Notes: generated by a model not told the origin, from the letters alone. A DNA stretch of 10,515 nucleotides from Ettlia oleoabundans (GCA_019693395.1 JAAMXP010001840.1:1-10515), one strand, 5' to 3'; positions 1 to 8,775 are shown, counted from the first letter of the stretch. Made by a program: numbers and translations.

Positions 1-1675
1 AGTCCAGACGGGCTGGCCTTACTTAATCTGTTGGTATTTTCGTTTGTGGCAAGCATGTTTATTTGCGACCTAAATATGTCATTATTGTACCTGTTTGCAT
101 CTCTTTTTCCTTGTGATTTTGTCGTTGCAGTATCATACCTGTTCTCACACTTTTGAAACATTCTGTGGCTCCTGCTGCCACACCTGTGCATAATCAAGCT
201 GTCGTTCGTTGAATGCCATCGACTCACAAACGTACTCAGGTCCCAGATGTCCAGTGCTGAGAGACGATGTCCACGTTGCAATTAGCGGGTATACTCATCT
301 TTTGCATATGAATTATAGCAAGAACCACGATATTGGCGGCTGCCGGCACACACTCTCAGACAAATACCCAAATATGTCAACTGGCAGGTAGAATTATCGT
401 CAGAGCGGAAAGATGTGTGTCACGCACGCCGAAGTGCTTGCAGTGTTGGTGTACAGCTGAAGTCCATCATAGACAGACGTAGTTGCATTGTGCTATATGC
501 CTGCGTGTGCCTGCCACATCAGCTGCAACTGCGCTGCGCAGTAGTCATGTACAATTGAAAACAAGGGTGCTGTGTTACCCTGCAGTTAGAGGCCCGCATG
601 TCGCTGTGGTTAGGTTGTTGAGAACTAGCCCATCGCAGCGCAATGTGGCTGATGCCTCGAGCTCGCCTCTGTTCAGGTGCCCTTGAGGGGGAGGCGCAGC
701 TCAACATCGTCCTCCTGCAGTGCAGACGCAACCGCATGCTTGACAATGGGGTGTAGTGCGCTGCCTGGAGCGTTTTGAGCCGCCTCAGCTTGATCACTAT
801 TAGAAAAAAACCAGTTGTCAACTGCGTTGATGCGAATGGTGCATTAATTCCTGCTGCTTGCTTGCAGATGATTAAAGTGTGTCGGCGCTAACTTCAAGGT
901 GCAAAATGTGCAACTCTGCAGGGAGAAGATGAGAAAAGCAGCTTGCTTGCATTATTGAGCTGCTGGGGCCACAGCAACCACCCCTGCTGCACTTGGCACC
1001 GCGCGCCAACCTCTTCTTTGACACAAGTAATGTTTTTGTTTGCCCTCGACCTGTCGGCGATGTGTCAAGCTCTTGCTATGCGTTCAACTGATTGCCCTTT
1101 CACACCATGACAGAAGCAATAGCACCCCTGCCATGCCCAGCAGCTGCAGCGAGATGTACCGCCCCTATTGTAAATCTGCTTTCAATCGGGAGTACGATGC
1201 ACTTTTAGAATATACTGTCCCTTTTACCCACGTATGATTGGTTGCATGCCATGCCCTGCAGCACACAGCTTTGAACGTGTGCTGGGCGGTTGTGACGATG
1301 CAAGATTCATGGGCTTCCTGCAGCGCGCTTGCACTGGGGCGCCCCAGCACCGTGAGGTGCTGGGGCGCCGTGAGGTGCTGACAAGGCTCTCATTCATCCA
1401 TGGATAGGTTCATCCGTTTTTGGTGAGAACCACTTGGAACATGTAGGGCTTTACTTGAGTTTGTAAATTGTTCAACCATGTGTCAGCGTGGAATGGTTAC
1501 CAACAAACTCCTTCGTCTTACAACACTTGATATTCCTGCTTGACTTTGCATTTGCATGCTCTTGATCGCAACAAGTTTTTAAGTTGCTTGTGCAGCTGAA
1601 TTGTAGGATTTTTGGGCTGCGAACCGGGCAGCATACTGGGATATCAATGGACCTGCGAGTTAGGGATCCCAATCC
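1..1675. other. Upstream region without a supported gene
   Basis: No gene can be supported here. Short open frames occur on both strands but lack a coherent exon chain. The best single candidate exon is on the plus strand around 240-389: it stays open and ends at a possible donor (CTGGCAG|GTAGAA, exon end 389, phase 2). I found no partner exons, so I do not annotate it. Plausible acceptor motifs occur at about 130 (TCGTTGCAG) and 868 (GCTTGCTTGCAG). The first ~130 bases are T-rich and intron-like, and resemble 8880-9010 by eye. A strong hairpin sits at 1338-1369. Confidence 0.4.
1338..1369. repeat. Perfect 14-bp inverted repeat with GTGA loop
   Basis: The left arm GGCGCCCCAGCACC (1338-1351) and right arm GGTGCTGGGGCGCC (1356-1369) are exact reverse complements separated by GTGA. 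Transcribed from the plus strand, this would be a 14-bp GC-rich stem closed by a GNRA-type tetraloop. The 12-mer CGTGAGGTGCTG at 1351-1362 recurs directly at 1369-1380, so half of the structure is also tandemly repeated. No T-run follows. No gene is identified immediately on either side. Confidence 0.9.
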
Positions 1676-2677
1676 ATGTGTGTGCCTGGACAGGAGATAG
1701 AAAGTTTCAACGCATCGTCACTTGATCAACTGTCACTTTGGAGCGCAGAACTACCCAGTGGGTGCAACAAGCAGAGCTTCTGCCCTGCTGGTGCAGAAGT
1801 ACATGTCACATGTGGCCTTCATAACCTAGCTGGCCAAGGCCGGATACCCCTGGGTTCCCGCTCATATCGATGCTAATGGATTGTGCTGTCCTTTACAGCT
1901 GCTGCGCATGTGTCGGAACAGCAATGGCAACGTTTAGAAGCAAATAGGCTGCATAGCACCATGAGGCCTGGCAGGCGAAGCTCCCTTGGAGGGTGTACAC
2001 AATCTGGTGGGTACATGGCCAAGGTGAGGTGTGAGGATTGATAAGTTGTCCACTGCACGACAAGCAGGCATCGATGACCCAAATATGCATTTGTATGATG
2101 TTCCTTCTGCGCAAGAAGTGGGGCCATAGAAGTTCAAGCAGGCAACCAACGGGTAGATGTGCCCTGAATCCTTGCAAACCCACATCTGGAAGCAACTCAC
2201 AGTCGGAAACAGGACCATCAGCGACAGCAGACAGACAACAGCTGATGCGCCAGCTCTTTAAACCACAAGATTCAATGAAGAGTCACAAGACCGCCAGGTG
2301 ATATATACGCGGCTCAATTTGCGTGTCTTTGCAGAATGACACAGCTGGGGAATGCTGTTACATGTGCATTTCACTGCGATGTGCCAGCAACATTTCGTCA
2401 AGTGTGTGCATGAGTTAGATACATTGCTCAAATTGCATGTTGCAGAAACAAGCTACGGGTTGCAGGGAAATATGACATTATGGAGGAGTGCTCTAGTAGG
2501 CGGGATACTAAGTGCGTAGCAGCAATGCTGCAAAGGGCACCATATCCAAAACCATATTTATGCGCAAACATAGCGCAGAAGACGAGATACGACACCATGC
2601 TGGGCAACAATCTCCTTGCAAGAAGCGGCTCCCAGCCAGCCGTGGGCCTCTTTATCTTCCTGGCTTTGCGTCAATAG
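1676..2677 (+). CDS. Gene D: four-exon hypothetical protein, ~188 aa
   Basis: Family not recognised. Model: exons 1676-1790, 1899-2023, 2203-2297 and 2446-2677, stop TAG. Introns are 108, 179 and 148 bases with phases 1, 0 and 2, and the frame closes exactly. Best splice sites are the acceptor TGTCCTTTACAG|CT at 1898, donor GCCAAG|GTGAGG at 2023, and acceptor ATGTTGCAG at 2445. The chosen ATG at 1676 follows an in-frame TAG. Exon 1 is the weakest part (donor GTGCAG), so the true start may lie upstream. Exon 2 carries a charged helix-like run, VSEQQWQRLEANR. Exon 3 has Q/K-rich QLMRQLFKPQDSMKS. Exon 4 is basic and Cys-containing, with a hydrophobic end, AVGLFIFLALRQ. No catalytic motif or clear membrane span is visible. 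TGTAA signals 201-238 bases beyond the stop fit a 3' UTR. The gene converges on gene A. Open frames on the opposite strand of exon 4 are the competing reading. Confidence 0.45.
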
Positions 2678-2877
2678 CCGGCAAATGAACCTGCAAGCAA
2701 GACATGGGCAGCATGCGGAACCTCAACCCTGAAGAGAAACACAGCTCGTGAATGCTGTGCACATCATAAGAATGCCACGTTTATCTGAAGGCAAAAGCAG
2801 AATAATCCAGGGGCAGGCCTTTATTACTGCAGATGCCTTGGGCAGCTAAAAGCAAAAGGCCACCTGAAAGGTTATGG

Positions 2878-2915
2878 TGTAACTGAAACATGGTGCAAAC
2901 GCGCTAGAGCTGTAA
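2878..2915 (+). promoter_or_regulatory. Two TGTAA poly(A) signals for gene D
   Basis: TGTAA occurs at 2878-2882 and again at 2911-2915 on the plus strand, about 200-240 bases after the proposed stop of gene D. TGTAA is the usual near-upstream polyadenylation element in green algae. Two copies 33 bases apart, downstream of an independently built plus-strand model, support the strand and 3' end. The pentamer alone is common, so the evidence is contextual. Confidence 0.4.
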
Positions 2916-3038
2916 CACGCATGGCCGCGTACCTGGCATACCCCAAGCAGCAGTTGCAGGAAGGACTGCTTGCTGCTCTGCTGTATCTTGCCGTCCCCGA
3001 CTGTGCGCATTACCTGGGCTGTTGGGTGCTTACCTGCG

Positions 3039-3943
3039 CTAACCACCAGCGGCATATCCAGGCTCTCGATCTTTCAACTTCTGTCTCAAGCCCCAGGAAC
3101 CACCAGTGCGACGCCCCTCGCGCTCCTTCAGCTCAGCCATAGCCAGTTTATGAGCAATTTCATGGCAAATCTGATCCAGTCGTCCCTCCACATCTGCCCA
3201 GACAGCTGCTCGATCCTCTGCTTCCTTCTTGGCTGCTATGGGGTATAACATAGCTGTGAATACCCAAGCAGATATAACCGTCTTCATGCAGTAGCGTACT
3301 CGCAGCTGCAGACCAAGGGGCAGCAGGGCAGAAGGTGAGGTGTGCAAAGCTCAAATCCCTAAATCAACAACAAGGGGCAGGATGCAACTCTTGAAAATCA
3401 AGTGACAAACCTTAAACTCAGCGCTGCTGCCCTTGCTGCCTTCAGTCCAGCTTGACAAGTTGTCAGCATGTATGTGCCTCCCTGCATGTCATAAGAACCG
3501 GTGAGTTTACAAGATGCACATAGCAGCCTCAAGTGGTGGGTGCCAGTTCAGCCCGATCGATGGGCTGCAGCATGATCTAGCTTAGTACCAGTTAATTGGG
3601 CCTGAGCGTGCTAAACACAGACTGTTGCAGGCCGCCGCCACGAATACCCACCCCCAAATTATGCTCAGCACAGAAGAGATCAGCTTTGCGTAAAAATACT
3701 GAGACATTGCATGGCCCAGGAAAGGCGAGACCATATGGACGGACAGGCTGATACAAGAACAAGTTAGCAGTCCTGTTGCCCGCTTCGCTGGCTGAAGCTG
3801 CTTGCCGCCTTGTCTGAAGCTGGCGTCTCACCAAGGTCCGGGCACGGGACGCTGCCCCGGGTGGTGAAAGCGCGGCATAGCTTGCCGCCGCTCCTAGCAA
3901 ACTCTCGCACAACACGAACGCCCGTTGAAGTGGCGGGCTGCAT
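3039..3943 (-). CDS. Gene A: small organelle-targeted membrane protein, ~149 aa
   Basis: Family not recognised. Model on the minus strand: exon 1 3943-3832, exon 2 3481-3411, exon 3 3305-3039 (TAG). Introns are 350 bases (GTGAGA...CATGCAG, phase 1) and 105 bases (GTTTGT...TGGTCTGCAG, phase 0). The frame closes exactly. Residues 1-31 look like a mitochondrial presequence: five Arg, one Lys, one Glu, and CRAF/TTR resembling an R-X-F cleavage site. Exon 2 is short and Ser-rich (LSSWTEGSKGSSAEFK). Exon 3 starts with one likely membrane helix (TVISAWVFTAMLYPIAA), then a charged, probably helical tail (VEGRLDQICHEIAHKLAMAEL). The stop lies six bases before a well-placed donor (CGCAG|GTAAGC at 3034/3033) that copies B and C share. 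A either ends there naturally or was recently shortened. Copy C matches it across exons and introns, which supports the exon limits. No TGTAA was found just downstream. An inner-membrane role is inference. Confidence 0.6.
3541..3765 (-). other. Intron-1 blocks of gene A conserved in copy C
   Basis: Two stretches inside intron 1 of gene A match copy C closely. Block 1 (3715-3765) pairs with 9278-9328. Block 2 (3541-3593) pairs with 9443-9494, where I count about 42 identical positions in 53. In both copies block 1 can be read as a peptide with Q-P-V-x-P-Y-x-L-x-F, and that frame closes at a TAA in the same relative place. This is either ordinary intron carried by the duplication or part of an alternative exon. 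The simple reading is duplicated intron. Confidence 0.5.
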
Positions 3944-4073
3944 GTTGCCGAAATGGGGCCGTGAGGAGTGGGCAGTAACGTGCGCTTCACAAAGGGCGAG
4001 GGAGATAAGCAAAGCGTGCGGGTGAAACGCTAATTTAAGTCTATAGGCCCCACCAGGTTGCAATCGTACAACG

Positions 4074-4131
4074 CAGCAGAAGCAGCAGCAGAAGAAGAAG
4101 AAGAAGAAGAAGACGAGGAAGAGGAAGAAGG
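4074..4131. repeat. GCA/GAA trinucleotide purine tract
   Basis: The plus strand is almost pure purine. It runs as CAG/GCA units, then about eight GAA/AAG units, then mixed GAG/GAA. On the minus strand this is a CTT/CTC-rich pyrimidine tract 130-190 bases upstream of the proposed ATG of gene A (3943). Such tracts occur in promoters and 5' UTRs, so it may belong to the gene A promoter. It creates artificial open frames of poly-Phe, poly-Leu or Arg/Lys/Glu in several frames, which I discount. Confidence 0.8.
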
Positions 4132-4496
4132 AGCGTGGTTTGTACCGAGGCCGTACTCGCCCAGGAGGAAAACCAGCTCCCTCCAAATAAAATTATGCTC
4201 CGTCTAGGGCCGTTCCGTCGCTTGAAATGCCCCTCGTACACTGCCAAAATAGTTGTCAGGGTGCCGGATTTCCAGCCAAGCAGGGCGCTCAGGGGAAAAC
4301 CTGGGGAGGCGCTGGCAAGCCATCTCTCCCCTGCACTGGGCCGCCCTGCTTTACACTGGTTGAGCGAGAGGATGGGTCTTTTGGGCACGTATATCCTCTT
4401 GACCCGGCCTCGGCCTCGGCGGGCAGCGCCATTGCCCACATCAGTGTGTCGGAAACCTCTGGAAAAAGCTTCGACGATCTGGATAGGGGGTCCAAA

Positions 4497-4582
4497 GCGC
4501 GGCCGTTAGGCCGCGCGGGTGTGTGTGTGGGGGGGGTCCTCCCCACAACGGGGGTCTGGGGCGGAGCCCCCAGAAGCTGGCG
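4497..4582. repeat. GC-rich multi-hairpin block
   Basis: Three foldable units lie in tandem. First is a perfect 8-bp stem GCGCGGCC/GGCCGCGC with a GTTA loop (4497-4516). Next a GT run leads into a G-run facing CCTCCCCAC. Last, CTGGGGC and GCCCCCAG flank GGA with a one-base bulge. G-runs of 8 and 5 also give it quadruplex potential. Composition is much richer in GC than the flanks. It could be the end of a non-autonomous repeat, but neither terminal repeats nor a target-site duplication could be defined. Confidence 0.6.
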
Positions 4583-4770
4583 AGTTCCAAGCACTTTCAA
4601 ACCCCAAAATTCGGCTAAAACAGCCTCAAATTGCCATCAAGCATCCCCAGCGAAGCCCTACATCACTTGCACCGCCAGGGGGTATTGCCCGCTGTACAGT
4701 CAAAGCTATCAACAGAGTTTGCTGGCCTGTTACTTCACCTTTCCAAGAAGAGCTTGCAATCAACCAGCTT

Positions 4771-4775
4771 TTACA
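4771..4775 (-). promoter_or_regulatory. TGTAA poly(A) signal after the hAT relic
   Basis: The plus strand reads TTACA, so the minus strand carries TGTAA about 90 bases beyond the last stop of the transposase relic (4863-4865). Position and orientation suit a green-algal poly(A) signal for the ancestral transposase gene. The pentamer by itself is weak evidence. Confidence 0.3.
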
Positions 4776-4862
4776 GAAAAGTGAGAGAGTAACATGTCAT
4801 AAATCAGATATATGTACTGTTGGTTGTCAGGGTACACCCAAAAGGATTGCATCACACCTCGG

Positions 4863-5604
4863 TCAAGCTCTCAACAGCGGCAAACACTGCTGTTTGCACC
4901 TGCCCAGCTGTTGTTGCCGGAGCCTGGGCAGGCTCCTCAGGTGTACAAGCTCAGCAGATACCAGGAGGGCTGCAATGCGCTGCTGCTGTTCCGCCGTTGG
5001 TGGCTGCTGGAGCACCTCAAACAGCTGCTCCTCTGGGTCGGTATCAGCAGCAGCAGTCTCCACTCCTCCGCTGATAACTCAGAGATGGCGCTGAAATCAA
5101 TGACGGCCCCAGAGAGTGTCTCATCGGCGCTTACGGGCTCAGAAACCGGCACAGGTGCACTGGGCAGATCAGAGACAGAAGGCTTAGCAGGGGCCTTGTT
5201 GATGTGATAAGCAGAACGGGCAGAAAGTAGGTGGCAGTATGCACGTTGCTTACGCCAGATGTTGACTATTGCAGGCCAATCAACACGGGGAGATCTGACT
5301 CAGCGTGCTTTTGATACGAAACAGTACATCCATTGTGGCAATCTTCATGCGGTTGCGCAGTTTTGTCTTTATCAATGAGAGGATAAAGAAACCACGCTCA
5401 CTTTCGACGCTACTCAGGGGGTTGGAGAGAACATTACGAGCAACACGAATGACTGCGGGATAATTGTCACATATGCTGTTGTCAAAAAAAATAGATGCCC
5501 AGGTCTCAAGCAGAAGGGAGTATTTGGGCACCTTTTTGTCATTTGCATCTTTGACGGCATCCACAGCATCCTTGATGCGCTGCTTGGCCGCCAGAGCGTG
5601 CTGC
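4863..5604 (-). pseudogene. hAT transposase C-terminal fragment, frameshifted
   Basis: This is the last coding part of a hAT-superfamily DNA transposase, which cuts and pastes its element in the nucleus. The first segment (5604-5280) shows the hAT dimerisation signature in order: an upstream WASIFFDN segment, then YPAVIRVARNVL, the S/ER core SSVESERGFF, and KTKLRNRM. This frame hits TGA at 5280-5282. Continuing one base out of frame past a C4 run (plus strand G4 at 5287-5290) gives VDWPAIVNIWRKQR, the kind of Asp-plus-aromatic/Trp-Arg stretch that follows the domain in many hAT proteins. The frame must shift again near 5063-5070 into an acidic, Gln-rich tail that stops at 4863. The first base, 5604, follows a strong acceptor (TCTGCTTCAG), phase 2. 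A matching donor may be CGCCAG|GTGAGG at 5780/5779. The N-terminal BED finger and the RNase-H-fold catalytic parts are absent, so this is a relic. Confidence 0.8.
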
Positions 5605-7734
5605 CTGAAGCAGAAGACAGAGGCAACATATACTTGTGTGAGCCTCAATCATTAACAGTGCCACCACACCAGGCGGGCAATGCTTCCACCACTCGAGTTG
5701 CATGCACAAGTACTTCCTGCATGTTGCCAGCCTGCCAGCCTACACTGCCACACTCACAAAGGCACCCACCCAGCCTCACCTGGCGAGCTGTCCTGGTGTC
5801 AATAGTTATAATAGTTTTCCTGCTGTGCCGCCGCCGCTCCCAACTAGCCGACCACACACCCAGCCACACTTGCCTGCCTGCTTGCCCTTTCCTTTCGTGC
5901 TTTGTTTCCTCTCTTGGTACTTGCTCCCAGCTTTGACCACAACTGCAATTGAAAGGTCACAACGTCACAATTCAGCAACAGCAAAGGTGCCAGCTGGCAG
6001 GGGCGCCAGCGGGGGGAGGCGTGACGTGCAGCCTGCCTTCTAGGGTAAGGTGTGGGACTTGAGGCATCCTGGCATGCATGATCACTCAATCTAACCTTGC
6101 CAAAAATTGAGCCCATCTCTCAACGTCTGTGGCCCTGGATGACTGGCCACACATAGGCACAACCGGCAGCTTTCGGCGGCGCAGGCGGGTGACTGGTTGC
6201 AGCCCGGCGTCGCAAATCAAGCAGGAGCACCCATCGCGCCAGTACCCCCCAGTATCGACGATCGCACACGATGATGTTGCTTTTGATGCGGGGGTTCCTT
6301 ATTTATGTGTGCGTTGCGCAACGCATGCAGGGTTCAAAACCGGACTCGAAGGCATGTTCAATGGTGATGGGCGGCCAGCAGCAGCTTGTGTGAAGGTCAC
6401 GGGTTCTAACCCATCCGATTATGAAAAGCACCAGGGGTTGTATATCGGTTCTTGGCGTGCTTACCATGACAATCGACCGATGTTGACCGACTGGTCCAAC
6501 CGAAACCCTATGAGGCTATGAGGTCACTTGGGTCGATATATCTGTTGTATAAGGGGTGTATCGAATATTGGACCCAGCCCAGCTAGGAAAGGCCGATGTA
6601 AACGCGCTCTTCCCGCCCCACAAATAGCTTACATACAGACCTTTCAAGGGCGTGAAGGAGAGAGAAGCTGCCGAGTTGTCGTGTTGGTAGGTCGCCATGC
6701 CCTACATGGCAGCAATCTGTACAGACACCACATGTGGGTCAGAGGCCAGACTAGGGGTCAGCAGCATGTGGCGTGCTGCTGAAGCACCATGCCGGCAGGG
6801 CTGGAACCCACCCACACTGCCCTACTTCCGCCTCCGTGCAGGCCTCCAAAAGCAAGGACGAAAGACAGGTCAAACCCAGCATTGGTCTAGAAGGGCAGGG
6901 GAATCTGCAGGGGGGGTCCAGCAGGCAGCAGCGGTAGATTGGGGCGACCGCCGCCGCAGTGCCGCAGCCAGGCAGGCTCCTGCCCTGCCCACCACCCCCA
7001 CAGCACACCACACCTGTTGCCCTGTGACAGCTGGCTGCATGCGATGTTAGCCCTTCTGCTGGCCTGTTGTAATGATCGATGATCGCAAGGGGGTACAAAC
7101 AGCGCTGATAACCCCCCTCCTTTGAATTTGCCCGCGATGATCGGGAAAAGCCAACGTGGCACCCCCAGCTCCGGGCCCTACCAGCCCTAAAAAGCCCCGG
7201 TTGAGACTCGATTTGTTTGCTCGCAGGCATAGGAGAGTTCGGAGCACTTCGGGTGGGGCCTGTCGATACTTCCTCAAGGGTCCCAAGTGCATGTTTCTAT
7301 GCCCCACACCACGGAGAGCACAGTGCAGCAGGGTAAATCCCTAACTGTCTTGCGCATTGGGTCGCTGCCAGTCTGCACCAGGGTCTCCACAATGGCTGCT
7401 GCGTTGTCTGCTGCTGCCTCAGCGGTTACATCAGCGGTTCCAGGACCCCCAGTTGTACACATGAACACACACGATCACAACTATACAACAACCGAGCACA
7501 GCTGCCCAGCTTTTGCGAAGAAACGCGGGCTGCAAGCACCGCATGGTGGATCCTAAGTAATGTGCCGGAAGTAAAAGCCTGCCAGGGGTACGCCAGGTGC
7601 AGACAGCTCACACCCCTTCAAGTAGGTCCTTGACCCACCCCTCGCAAAACGCTCGTTTGATCAGCGCTTTGTTACAATATACCGGCGTTTACCAGAACGA
7701 TCGTTGAAGCGATGCTAGTCGCTCGGTGCGCGCG
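5605..7734. other. Long stretch without a confident gene
   Basis: The first 175 bases (5605-5779) are probably the last intron of the hAT relic: minus-strand donor GTGAGG and acceptor TTCAG. The segment 5690-5900 is C-rich with repeated CCTGCC/CCAGCC units. From about 6800 to 7020 the sequence is G/C-rich with CAGG and CCCC runs. Open frames exist on both strands, but none has an ATG with good context, a domain or a matching exon. The best is at 6111-6521. The last ~100 bases before 7735 would be the gene B promoter and 5' UTR: a weak TATA-like ACAATATA lies near 7674. Confidence 0.4.
6111..6521 (+). CDS. Possible exon or orphan open frame, 136 codons
   Basis: This is an uninterrupted frame from just after TGA (6108) to TGA (6519). 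Its first ATG is only at 6354, so any complete protein would be about 55 residues. More likely this is an internal exon or chance. The second half reads like ordinary protein, with mixed charge, Trp and Tyr (EKHQGLYIGSWRAYHDNR), and avoids the low complexity of its surroundings. No family is recognised and no clear splice partner was found. Frames of this length are expected by chance in a window this size. Confidence 0.15.
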   Translation, partial: AHLSTSVALDDWPHIGTTGSFRRRRRVTGCSPASQIKQEHPSRQYPPVSTIAHDDVAFDAGVPYLCVRCATHAGFKTGLEGMFNGDGRPAAACVKVTGSNPSDYEKHQGLYIGSWRAYHDNRPMLTDWSNRNPMRL

Positions 7735-8775
7735 ATGCGTTGGAGTTTGACACAGGGGACCATCTTGCGTCCAGGAGCGCCTACTGGCCTTAGTGTTACT
7801 CCGCAACACAAGGGTGAGGCGAAACCAGCCAAAAGGAGGAAATGCGCGCCCTGGAGCAGTCCAGGCCTGCAGCAGCCTCAAGCAGTTCTGGCACTTTAAA
7901 GGCATCCAAGACTGCTTTGATGCTGATTATGCTCATGCCTTTCTGCGTGCATGAACCCGGCGGCAAAGGCCTGAACGGCAAGGTGCCCGCAGTGCGTGGC
8001 CATCGAGGCAGCAACACCGGCAACGGCGGCGGAAGCTCCAGTTCGCGCAGCTGGCAGGTGCGCTGCTTGAGGTTGTGCTCTATAGGTGCTCCAGTATTTT
8101 TATGTTACATGTTCATTGTCGATCTCCTTTGATCCCCTCCTGTGCAGAGGCAACTTGCTTTACATGCTGCTGCCGGCGTGATAGCAACTTTGGGCACCCT
8201 TACGTACGAATACTTCGTGCTGCACGAAAAAGGCGAGCAGCGGGGCACGACAGGCATGTGCCTGTGCTGTAAGCACAGCCTGATGGGCATACTCGCCACT
8301 GAGCGGCGGTATGCGGACCTGGACAAGCGGGTTACCATGTTGGAACTGCATTTTGAGGATATCAAGAGGCGGCGCTGGTGGTAAGTCCCGGTGAAATCAG
8401 GCAGTGAGCGTCTTGGGTTGGGGCTGATGCAGCAGCAAACGATTGCGCTAGGAGTGGAGCAGGCATCCGTTCATGCATGTTGCGGGACAACCATGGTGTC
8501 GCAGCATTATCAGTCAGCTAGAACTTTTTTGCAGTGCTGCCAAGCGACCCCCTTGCTTTGCTGCTGAGCAAAGGGGTCTGCAGTTTGAGGCATGCCCTGC
8601 CTTTTGTGTTGTTGCTACCAGCGGCTCTGCCTATTCCTGCGATGCATCAACACATCTTGAATGGCAGCCACCAGCTATGCCTGCCCGGCTGAGTAGGCTT
8701 TGTGCGGTGCTCTCTGTTGCGCTTGCAGGCTTTCAACGCCATCAACCCTTGCAGCAAACAAGTGAAGGGCTGTAG
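7735..8775 (+). CDS. Gene B: four-exon paralogue of gene A, ~205 aa
   Basis: Family not recognised. Model: exons 7735-7813, 7993-8057, 8148-8380 and 8535-8775 (TAG). Introns are 179, 90 and 154 bases with phases 1, 0 and 2, the same order as gene A. Splice sites: AAGG|GTGAGG...CCCGCAG; GGCAG|GTGCGC...CTGTGCAG; GGTG|GTAAGT...CTTTTTTGCAG. Intron 2 contains an in-frame TGA, so it must be removed. Exon 1 (MRWSLTQGTILRPGAP) has no acidic residue and could be a targeting peptide. Exon 2 is Gly/Ser-rich, ending SSSSRSWQ. Exon 3 opens with a hydrophobic helix (LALHAAAGVIATLGTLTYEY), then two Cys (CLCC) and a charged helix (RRYADLDKRVTMLELHFED). Exon 4 is Cys/Ala-rich with a second hydrophobic run (RLCAVLSVALAGF). 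The exon 1 acceptor is the least certain. A single exon starting at ATG 7842 is possible but breaks the family pattern. No TGTAA lies close behind, so a further 3' exon is possible. Confidence 0.5.

Larger units (their letters stand above)
4132..4862. other. Region between gene A and the hAT relic
   Basis: There is no supported gene. Overlapping open frames on both strands arise from local GC richness: they start at GTG inside a GT tract or run antisense to the transposase relic. The only clear structure is the GC-rich hairpin block at 4497-4582. CAGGGTGCC at 4257 and CAGGGTACA at 4829 resemble hAT terminal-repeat starts, but no matching partner end was found. Confidence 0.4.

Noticed and set aside
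2298..2334. 37-base intron ending CTTTGCAG
   Set aside because: It is shorter than normal spliceosomal introns, and the next exon would soon stop. The acceptor at 2445 keeps a long frame.
2428..2610. Minus-strand open frame opposite gene D exon 4
   Set aside because: It has a hydrophobic, plausible-looking peptide, but no ATG and no phase-matched connection to gene A. TGTAA signals favour the plus strand.
3592..3990. 132-codon minus-strand frame as the main gene A product
   Set aside because: It has no ATG at its start and closes at TAA before exon 2. The overlapping frame starting at ATG 3943 has a GTGAGA donor with the correct phase. The conserved part is kept as a finding.
4257..4838. 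hAT terminal inverted repeats at the CAGGG motifs
   Set aside because: No complementary CCCTG end with matching inner bases or 8-bp target duplication was found in the window.
4227..5094. Plus-strand open frames of 185 and 191 codons
   Set aside because: The 191-codon frame starts at GTG inside the GT tract and is antisense to the hAT relic over much of its second half. The 185-codon frame crosses the hairpin block. Neither resembles protein.
6390..6420. tRNA T-arm-like GGGTTCTAACCC
   Set aside because: No compatible acceptor, D or anticodon stems could be paired around it, and the conserved purine in the T loop is missing.
6751..7230. 159-codon open frame on the minus strand
   Set aside because: It lies in G/C-rich low-complexity sequence, has a Gly/Cys/Pro-biased composition, shows no motif and has no splice or poly(A) context. 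It is expected by chance.
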